From Rhodoblastus sp. 17X3 (lineage in GTDB: Bacteria; Pseudomonadota; Alphaproteobacteria; Rhizobiales; Beijerinckiaceae), in assembly GCF_030056575.1 (NCBI RefSeq), contig NZ_JASHHX010000007.1, positions 62,001 to 126,000 of the forward strand: a stretch of DNA of 64,000 nt. The letters are read 5' to 3'. Below, piece by piece: positions 57,520-64,000 of this stretch. Numbering within the stretch: position 1 is the first letter of the stretch; the number at the start of each line of letters is the position of its first letter. Under the pieces are notes generated by a model. That model searched no databases, had not been told where the DNA came from, and saw nothing but the letters and a program-made list of their open reading frames with translations. Made by a program: the position numbers and the translations under genes.

Positions 57520-60500
57520 TCACGACGCGTCGGCGCCCTCCCGGGCTTCGGCCCCAATTCGCTTGCCCTTGAATGTCACGCTCTTGAGGCGCAGCCCCGC
57601 CTTGTCCTCAAAGGCGTCGGCGCGAAGCTTCAGCTCGCCGTCCTCGACGCGAACGCCCAGCAAGGCGTAAGCGGCGGAGGTCATGCGGGCGGCGGCGCCG
57701 GTGTACCAGGCCCAGCCGCCGCGCCCCTCATAGCCCGGCCCGTCATAGACATCCGCCGGCTGCTGATGCGGCGGCAGGCCGTAGAGGTCGATCTTGTCAG
57801 GGCTGGTCTTGGTCAGCGGCGACAGCGATTCCCAGACCTGGAACGCCCGGGCGAGATCCTGCGACGCCTGCGCGGAATCGCCTTCCGCCGCCGCCTTTTC
57901 GGCAAGCCTGACCAGCGCGTCCACGAACCAGGACGAGCCATGGGTATATTGGCCGCCGTTTTCGCGCACGCCGGGCGGGTAATCCGCGCTGCGGCCCGGG
58001 AAGGGCTTGGAGTTCTCGTCATAGGGCGGCGTCACCAGCAGCACGCGGTCGCCCTTGTCGAGGGCGGCGAGGCCGTTTTCCAGCGCCTTGCGCCCGCGCT
58101 CGCTCTGCACGGCGCCGGAAAGCGTCGGCCAGGCCGAGGACATGGCGCCGAGCGGCAGGAATTCCGCGCCGTCGTCGCCGAAGGCGCGCACGAAGCGGTC
58201 GCCGCGCCAGCAGGAATCGAGCGCAGCCTGCAAGTTCAGCGCGCGGTCACGGTAATCCTCGGCGAGTTTCGCCTGCCCGCGCGCCTCGGCAATGGGCGCG
58301 AAACGCGTGAGGACGTCATAAAGGAAAAAGCCGACCCAGACGCTCTCGCCCTTGCCCCGGAAGCCGACCAGATTCATGCCGTCGTCCCAATCGCCGGCGC
58401 CCATCAGCGGCAGGCCGTTCTTCCCCATATTCCCCAGCGAATGTGCAATGGCTCGGCGGCAATGGTCGAAAAGGCTGGCGCGCTCATGCGAAAGCGTCGG
58501 CGCGACCACCGCGCCCTCGACGCCGCGCGGCAGGTCCTCGGCTTCGACGAAGGGCAGGATCTCGTCAAGAATGGCGCTGTCGCCGGTCGCCGCGACATAA
58601 CGCGCAGTGACATAGGGCAGCCAGAGATGCGGATCAGACGCATGGGTCCGCTCGCCAATGCCGACATCGCCTGACGGCGCCTCATGCCACCATTTCAGCA
58701 CGTCGCCCTCGACGAACTGTTGGCGGCCATGCAGCAGGATCTGCTTGCGCGCCAGTTCCGGCGCGAGCGCGACCAGCGGCAGCACGTCCTGCAATTGATC
58801 GCGATAGCCATAGGCGCCCGAGCGCTGCGACGGGCCGGTGCGTCCCCACAGGCGGGCGGTCAGCAATTGATAGGGCAGCCAGTCGTTGACGAGTCGGTCG
58901 AATTCGGGCCGGTTGGTTTCGATCCGCAGGGTCCCGAGCAGATCCTCCCAGAATTTTTCCAGCGCCGAGAGTTTCTCTGTCGCGAAATCGAGCGAGGCGG
59001 CGCGCGCGGCAAAGACTTGCGCGGCTTCGAGCGTGGGCGCGGCGCCAAGCACGACACAGACCCGCGCCTCGCCGCGGGGCGGCGCGGCGATCACGCCGGA
59101 GAAGCCTGCGGCGCGGCGCCCGTCGTCCTCCGCGCCAGCGTCGGCATGGCCGAATTCGGCGAGGAAAGGCAGCAGAGGATCGCTCACGGCGCGGCCAAGG
59201 ATTTTGGCGCGCGACGTTTCGCTGCAATCGGCGTCGAGCGAGGTCGCGACAAAGGCCCAGCCGCCGACGAAGGCGTTGCCCGGATTGGCGAAATAGAGCG
59301 CGTTTCCGCTCGGGTCGGCCTGCGTCCGGACGGCGCCGAGAGCGTCGGGCGGGGTTTCGGCCAGAATGATCTCCAGCATCGGGACCACGCGGTAGAATTG
59401 TTCGCGGTCGGTGTGGTTGCGCAAGGTGAGCTGAAGCACTTCAACCGCCTCGTCGGGCGCGACGAAACTCGTCAACTCCAGACCGAGGCGCGGGCTCTCG
59501 CTGCGATGGATCGCGTAACCGCGCCCGAAGGCCGCCTCGTATCGCGTGTCGGCGCGGCGCAGGGGCAGCAGGGTCGCGCAATGCGCCTCGCCATTTTCCT
59601 TTTCGACCACATAGATCGCCTGTCCGGGCGGGGCGTTGCGACCCTCGCCCATGCGGAAGGGCGTCAGGCTGTTGGCGCGGGCGTTGCGATGGAAGGCGAA
59701 CAGATCGCCATCATGCGAGGCGACGACGCCGAGACCATGCGGTCCCGCCATCACATGGGCGAAGGGACGCGGCGCGCCCGGCGCCGTCTTTACTTCGCGG
59801 CCATCGGCCGAGAAGGCGAAGCGCGGCCCGGCGGGAACGATGGCCGGCGCGAGCGCGCGGCGGCGGGCGAAGGTTTCCGCCAGTTCGTCGGGCGCGAGCG
59901 TCGCGCCGCCATTCCGCTCGATGAGCTTCGCGGCGACGGTTTCGTTTTCGGCCCAGCCATCGAGGAACACCAGTTCGATCGCGCCCTCGGCGGGCAGATC
60001 GACCTCCAGCATCAGGGCGGCGCAGGGCTCGAACGTATAGAGCAGGCCTTCGTCGGCGGGATCGCGCAGGGTCAGGCCTTGCGCGAACACGTCGGGGTCG
60101 CGGCGCTGGCCGAGGCCGAAGAAACGGCTGCGCGAATCCTCATAGCCGATCAGCCGCGCCGCTTCATTCGGCAGCGCGGCGTGGAAGGCGATCTCGCGCG
60201 AAAGGCGCTTGTCGGCGAAGTCGCCGGCCTGGTTCTTCAGCAGGCGGTTGCGGGCGAAGATCGCCCCGAGCGGGCGCACGAAAAACGTCCCGACATGAAG
60301 TGCGTTATAGGCTGCGTCGCGCCGCTCGACGCCGCCCTCGTTCATCACCAGATCGCGATAGCTGGCGACGCGCAGCTTGCGTGCGATATTGAGCTGGTTG
60401 GTCAGCCGAACGCGCCAGATCGCGACGGCCTCGCCTTCCGCCATTTCGACGACGGCCTCGCAGCGCAATCCTTCCCGCTCGCCGCGCAAAAGGGCCTGGA

Positions 60501-62985
60501 CTTTCGACACGCTCTCGAAAACGCCGAAGCCCGCGCCGGTCGGCGCCTTTCCGAGCGACCACAGGCGCGGCGCGGCGCCATCCTGCGCCTCGCTGAAATA
60601 GAGGAAGGCGCCGCGCGGCAGGATCGGATCGTCCGCCGCGCGGGTCATGTCGATCGGCGGTCCGCGCCGCGCCGCCGTCTCGACGCGGAAGAAGCCCTGC
60701 CCGTCGCGCCCCAGATTCAGCGTGAGCAGGCCGTTGCCGACCGCGCCTGTCGCGGCGGCGCTTTTGGCCCCTGCGCGAGGCCGGGTCAGGATGAAGATCG
60801 TCAGTGCGAGGCAGACGCCAAGCGCGAACAGGCCATAGCCGATCAGCAGGCTGGAGAGCGGAGAGACCGGCCCTTTCGCCGCGGCTTCCGCGCCGCTCCA
60901 GGCCTTGTCCCATTCGGCCCCGCGCGGGATGTAGAAGGGAATGAGCAGCGGCGCCCAGGTGCCGAAGCGGCGGATGCCTTCCGGGATCACGCGAGACCGC
61001 GCATTGGCGCCAAGGAAGCGCGCGGCGCGCTCGTCCGCCATGTCGCCGCCGACGAAGGACAGATTGACCAGAGTGGCGACGCGAAGGCCCATGTGGTCGA
61101 ACCAGATCAGCACGCGCAGCCAGTCATAGGTCAGCAGCGCCGTGAAGACGGCGAGGCTCCAGTCGTGGAACTGCGAGGGCGGCAGCGCCGCGCTCATATA
61201 GGTCGCGACCGTCGTGCGGATCAGGCCGTCCTGATTGTACCATTGCGGATCTGGCGCGACCTTGAGGAAGGCGTAGATGATCGGCGCCATCCACAGGCCC
61301 CAGCGCAGCACCACGATGGCGTTGTCGGCGAGCGCCCGCGCGCCGTCAGCGCTGAACAGCTGGCGCAGCGGCGCGAGATCGCGCTTCAGCAGCGCCGTCA
61401 GGAAGAAGATGTTGATGCTGAACAAGGGCGCGGCGAAAATCCACTGGATCACGCCCGAGAGCGATTCCAGATAGAGCAGTTTCACGCCGCCCTCGACCAT
61501 GCCCATATTGGTCGCGCCCCATTTCGAGAAGAAGGGCGTGATGACGTAAGCGCTTTCGGCATGGCCCAGCGCGCCGTAATTGACCGCGACGTGATCGAAG
61601 AAATGGGCGCGCACAACGCCGAGCTGGCCAAGGTCGAAATACCACGAGATCGCGCCGCCGAGCACCCCGCCAAGCAGAGCGCCAAGGGCGTAGGGACGCC
61701 AGCCGCGCAGGCGCGCGCGCAGGCCGCCGGCCATGTCCGAGAAATCGCCATAGAGCAAGGCGCCGACATAGGCGAGCGCGCCCACCGCGAAGCCGAACAG
61801 GAAGCGCTCGTCGCCCGGCGCCGCCGGCAGCTCGCGCCCGAAAGCCTGCAACAGGCCGACTCCGCAAATAGCGCCCACGCAAAAATTGCTCGCGGAATGA
61901 TATTGCGCGGCGAGGCGCTTGTGGAAGGGCGGCGTGGAATCGGTCGATTCCAGAATGGTCCGCGCCAGCGGGAACAGCAGCGCGCCCGCGACCGCCGCGC
62001 CGATCGAGCCGGAGCGCAGCAAAAGCGAGACCGCCTCGGGCTGGCCGATGAAGGCGTCGAACGCCAGCAGCAGGCCGATGAAGACCGCGCCATAAACGGC
62101 GCCCTTGGCGGCGCCCGTGCGCCAGATTTCATAGAGCTTGCGCCCGACCGGCGGCGCATCGTGCAGGATGTCGCCCAGCACCGCCGTGACCAGATAAACC
62201 TCGGCCCAAAGCCCTGCCTGCGCGAGCGCCGCGGCGAAAGCGGAAACCGCGATGCGCAAAGGCGCCACGAGCGCGGCGACGAAGGGCGTCGAGCCGGCCG
62301 CGGCGATCGGCGGCGTGGCGGCGGCGCAGAAAGCGGCCAGCAGCAGCACGCCGTGAAGCAGCGCGCCATGAAGCAGCGCGCCTTGGGCCATGCGCCGGCC
62401 CATGGCGAGACAGGCGCCATAGACCACGGCCTCGTTGACGACGAAGAGAACGAGGCCGCGCACAAAGACGCGCGCCAGCGGCAGCGGCGCGCCAAAGGCC
62501 AGCGCGCCCGCCGCGCGGTCGAGCAACGGCGAGCCGAGGCCAAGCAGGAGATTGAACACGAAAGGCAGCACCAGCAGGGCGACGCAGGCTTCGACGCCGG
62601 TTCGCTTTCCGCGCGTCATCCAGCCCAATAACGCAGCCGCATAATAGAGCAGGATCGCGACAAGCCCCCCGACCGGGGAAAGGCGCAGGATATCGGGATA
62701 ATTCTGCGGCGCGGCCCAGATCGCGAGGTGCGGATCGACCGCGAGGCCGAGCGCGGACAGGACGAGGAAATCGACGACAAAGGCGAGCCGTCCCCGACCG
62801 GCGCCCGAAAGCGCGACCGAAAAGCCCAGCAGCGCCAAAGCGCCCATCGCGCCGCCATAAAGAGCGGTTGACGCCGCGCCCTGGCTCGACGCCCAAACCG
62901 CGCCGACCAACAGCAGGGCGCTCAGAAAGCGCAGGAGGCCATGTTGCGCGGGCGCGGCGAATCTGGACGGAGCGGGAGCCAACAT
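57520..62985 (-). CDS. Membrane-anchored GH94-type protein related to cyclic beta-glucan synthase C-terminal half
   Basis: 1821 residues. Residues 1 to about 735 hold 12 or more predicted membrane helices with no visible glycosyltransferase DxD or QxxRW motif. Residues about 740-1340 resemble the beta-sandwich region of the glycosyltransferase-36 superfamily. Residues about 1345-1800 are the alpha/alpha barrel of GH94 phosphorylases: RSGAYGYRDQLQDVL and GAGDWDDGMN near 1530, which holds the probable general acid Asp. NdvB/ChvB cyclic beta-1,2-glucan synthases carry a GH94 end like this but are about 2800 residues and include a GT84 domain. This protein lacks that part, so phosphorolysis or chain trimming of a beta-glucan at the membrane is more likely than full synthesis. 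A 15-bp repeat gives GALLHGALLHG in the membrane part. Confidence 0.8.
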   Translation of the reverse strand: MLAPAPSRFAAPAQHGLLRFLSALLLVGAVWASSQGAASTALYGGAMGALALLGFSVALSGAGRGRLAFVVDFLVLSALGLAVDPHLAIWAAPQNYPDILRLSPVGGLVAILLYYAAALLGWMTRGKRTGVEACVALLVLPFVFNLLLGLGSPLLDRAAGALAFGAPLPLARVFVRGLVLFVVNEAVVYGACLAMGRRMAQGALLHGALLHGVLLLAAFCAAATPPIAAAGSTPFVAALVAPLRIAVSAFAAALAQAGLWAEVYLVTAVLGDILHDAPPVGRKLYEIWRTGAAKGAVYGAVFIGLLLAFDAFIGQPEAVSLLLRSGSIGAAVAGALLFPLARTILESTDSTPPFHKRLAAQYHSASNFCVGAICGVGLLQAFGRELPAAPGDERFLFGFAVGALAYVGALLYGDFSDMAGGLRARLRGWRPYALGALLGGVLGGAISWYFDLGQLGVVRAHFFDHVAVNYGALGHAESAYVITPFFSKWGATNMGMVEGGVKLLYLESLSGVIQWIFAAPLFSINIFFLTALLKRDLAPLRQLFSADGARALADNAIVVLRWGLWMAPIIYAFLKVAPDPQWYNQDGLIRTTVATYMSAALPPSQFHDWSLAVFTALLTYDWLRVLIWFDHMGLRVATLVNLSFVGGDMADERAARFLGANARSRVIPEGIRRFGTWAPLLIPFYIPRGAEWDKAWSGAEAAAKGPVSPLSSLLIGYGLFALGVCLALTIFILTRPRAGAKSAAATGAVGNGLLTLNLGRDGQGFFRVETAARRGPPIDMTRAADDPILPRGAFLYFSEAQDGAAPRLWSLGKAPTGAGFGVFESVSKVQALLRGEREGLRCEAVVEMAEGEAVAIWRVRLTNQLNIARKLRVASYRDLVMNEGGVERRDAAYNALHVGTFFVRPLGAIFARNRLLKNQAGDFADKRLSREIAFHAALPNEAARLIGYEDSRSRFFGLGQRRDPDVFAQGLTLRDPADEGLLYTFEPCAALMLEVDLPAEGAIELVFLDGWAENETVAAKLIERNGGATLAPDELAETFARRRALAPAIVPAGPRFAFSADGREVKTAPGAPRPFAHVMAGPHGLGVVASHDGDLFAFHRNARANSLTPFRMGEGRNAPPGQAIYVVEKENGEAHCATLLPLRRADTRYEAAFGRGYAIHRSESPRLGLELTSFVAPDEAVEVLQLTLRNHTDREQFYRVVPMLEIILAETPPDALGAVRTQADPSGNALYFANPGNAFVGGWAFVATSLDADCSETSRAKILGRAVSDPLLPFLAEFGHADAGAEDDGRRAAGFSGVIAAPPRGEARVCVVLGAAPTLEAAQVFAARAASLDFATEKLSALEKFWEDLLGTLRIETNRPEFDRLVNDWLPYQLLTARLWGRTGPSQRSGAYGYRDQLQDVLPLVALAPELARKQILLHGRQQFVEGDVLKWWHEAPSGDVGIGERTHASDPHLWLPYVTARYVAATGDSAILDEILPFVEAEDLPRGVEGAVVAPTLSHERASLFDHCRRAIAHSLGNMGKNGLPLMGAGDWDDGMNLVGFRGKGESVWVGFFLYDVLTRFAPIAEARGQAKLAEDYRDRALNLQAALDSCWRGDRFVRAFGDDGAEFLPLGAMSSAWPTLSGAVQSERGRKALENGLAALDKGDRVLLVTPPYDENSKPFPGRSADYPPGVRENGGQYTHGSSWFVDALVRLAEKAAAEGDSAQASQDLARAFQVWESLSPLTKTSPDKIDLYGLPPHQQPADVYDGPGYEGRGGWAWYTGAAARMTSAAYALLGVRVEDGELKLRADAFEDKAGLRLKSVTFKGKRIGAEAREGADAS
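62356..62387. repeat. Short 15-bp tandem repeat in the GH94-type gene
   Basis: A 15-base unit is repeated with one mismatch (GTGAAGCAGCGCGCC then ATGAAGCAGCGCGCC), giving GALLHGALLHG in a membrane helix. Confidence 0.65.
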
Positions 62986-63197
62986 TCTGAGCCTTCGCGT
63001 TTGATCTGGCGGCGAGCGGAAAGGGAATCGGCCTTTTCAGGCGGCCATGATAGTGCAGTTTTGGCGAATTCTGCGGCATGACCCGCGCCGAACGGCGAAT
63101 TTGCCTGTCCTTTCAACAACAGTTTGGCCTTTTAGACGAATACAGCTAAAGGAGAAGCCGCGCCGACGCCCTCACGGCGCCGTCGGAATCCCCGTCC

Positions 63198-63947
63198 ATG
63201 CAGTTTCTCGTCGTCGTACTCGCCGGCTTCGGCGCGGGTTTCATCAACGCCCTGGCGGGAGGCGGCTCCTTCCTCACTTTTCCCTCGCTGATCGCGGCGG
63301 GCCTGCCGGCGATCGACGCCAACGCCACCTCGACCATCGCGCTCTTTCCCGCGCAGGTGGCGACGACTTTCGCCTATCGCAGCGGCTTGAAGAAATCGCT
63401 GGAAGACCCGCGCATCGACGGCAAGATGCTTGCGATCATCTCGCTCGTCGGCGGCTTTCTCGGCGCCGTCCTGCTGCTCGCGACGCCCGAACAATTCTTC
63501 GAACGCGCCGTGCCTTTCCTGCTGCTCGGCGCGACGCTCGTCTTCGCTCTGGGCATGGTCATGCCCCAGCATGCCGAGAAGCAATTGCTCAGCGCGACGG
63601 GCGTGCTGGTCGCCCAATGTTTCGTGGCGATCTACGGCGGCTATTTCGGCGGCGGCATCGGCATTCTGATGCTGGCGGCGCTGACGCTTTACGGACTGAA
63701 GGACATCGTGCTGATGAACAGCCTGAAAATGCTGCTCGCCACGCTGATGAACGCCACCGCCACCGGCGTCTTCCTGTTTTCCGGCCGCATCCATTGGCTG
63801 GAGGCGATCATACTTTCCGCCGGCTCCATCGCCGGCGGCTTCGCGGGCGCCCATGCCGGATCGCGCATTCCGCCGCTTTATGTGCGCCTGTTTGTGATCT
63901 TCATCGGCTTCGCGCTGAGCCTGCACTTCTATCTCAAGGCCTTCTGA
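63198..63947 (+). CDS. TSUP-family (TauE/SafE) membrane permease
   Basis: 249 residues, about eight membrane helices arranged as two repeats. The repeat motif FGAGFINALAGGGSFLTFPSLIAAGLPAIDANATST is typical of the family, and the second half has YGGYFGGGIGILMLAAL. Members export or import sulfite, sulfoacetate or other organosulfur anions; the substrate here is unknown. The 212-base gap from the divergent GH94-type gene probably holds both promoters. Confidence 0.92.
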   Translation: MQFLVVVLAGFGAGFINALAGGGSFLTFPSLIAAGLPAIDANATSTIALFPAQVATTFAYRSGLKKSLEDPRIDGKMLAIISLVGGFLGAVLLLATPEQFFERAVPFLLLGATLVFALGMVMPQHAEKQLLSATGVLVAQCFVAIYGGYFGGGIGILMLAALTLYGLKDIVLMNSLKMLLATLMNATATGVFLFSGRIHWLEAIILSAGSIAGGFAGAHAGSRIPPLYVRLFVIFIGFALSLHFYLKAF

Positions 63948-63963
63948 CCGGGAGTTTGCCGCC

Positions 63964-64000
63964 ATGTCCACCTTGTCCGCTTTGCCCGCGAATATGCGCG
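63964..64000 (+). CDS. Start of a further gene, truncated by the window edge
   Basis: An ATG at 63964 preceded by GGGAGT about 9 bases upstream opens a frame (MSTLSALPANMR) that runs off the window. Only 12 codons are visible, so the product is unknown. It starts 16 bases after the TSUP stop and is probably in the same transcript. Confidence 0.4.
   Translation, partial: MSTLSALPANMR

Noticed and set aside
58684-62631. Very long open frame on the plus strand opposite the GH94-type gene
   Set aside because: It mirrors the codon pattern of the real gene, has no domain and gives a low-complexity His/Arg/Gly-rich product; GC-rich DNA often leaves such shadows.
57520-62985. Complete cyclic beta-1,2-glucan synthase (NdvB/ChvB)
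   Set aside because: It is about 1000 residues shorter than that family and has no visible glycosyltransferase motif in its membrane half.

Overview
The window is GC-rich, densely coded chromosomal DNA of an alphaproteobacterium. The gene content and order point to Hyphomicrobiales (Rhizobiales), perhaps near Beijerinckiaceae/Methylocystaceae. The reasons are a long-linker FtsZ, an alphaproteobacterial-type division and cell-wall cluster next to the RNase P RNA gene, lpxC-bamD-recN-ligA directly downstream, a DUF2853 protein, an extensin-like protein and a RIME-like intergenic palindrome. The genus is inference. I see no insertion sequence, integrase, tRNA, rRNA or CRISPR array.

Region 1 (1-8.2 kb): the 3' end of an exonuclease III gene (+) faces a leftward run: lpxC, bamD, recN and ligA (closed by a terminator), then an acyl-CoA-binding protein, an IscU-like protein and a small heat-shock protein.

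Region 2 (8.5-28.5 kb): a complete leftward dcw cluster in the order rsmH, ftsL, ftsI, murE, murF, mraY, murD, ftsW, murG, DinB-like, murC, class I glutamine amidotransferase, murB, ddl, ftsQ, ftsA, ftsZ. Most junctions overlap by 1-4 bases, so the genes are probably translationally coupled. It supplies peptidoglycan precursor synthesis (Mur ligases, MraY, MurG, Ddl), septal synthesis (FtsW, FtsI) and the divisome core (FtsL, FtsQ, FtsA, FtsZ). Two genes not normally in such clusters lie inside it, and mraZ is missing from its usual place.

Region 3 (28.9-33.2 kb): rnpB (leftward), a glycine-zipper lipoprotein, an AmpD-like amidase, DUF2853, an extensin-like secreted protein and an HPP-CBS membrane protein.

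Region 4 (33.2-39.0 kb): a leftward methionine operon. It contains an ArsR-methyltransferase regulator (probably SahR-type, with its own palindromic operator), metF and metH. The regulator carries an exact 39-bp in-frame duplication that doubles its SAM-binding loop.

Region 5 (39.1-47.9 kb): mobA-tusA-DUF2478 (molybdenum cofactor and sulfur handling), an SGNH hydrolase, a LysR regulator divergent from a GST and a PNPOx-like protein, a [2Fe-2S] ferredoxin-ferritin fusion followed by a stand-alone ferritin-like paralogue, a GMC oxidoreductase and a small unknown protein.

Region 6 (47.9-64 kb): ettA, a membrane KAP-like NTPase, a CBS-BON protein, a TetR-controlled efflux operon (tetR, HlyD-type adaptor, ABC ATPase, ABC-2 permease) followed by a CPA1 antiporter, a 1821-residue membrane-anchored GH94-type protein, a TSUP permease and the start of one more gene.
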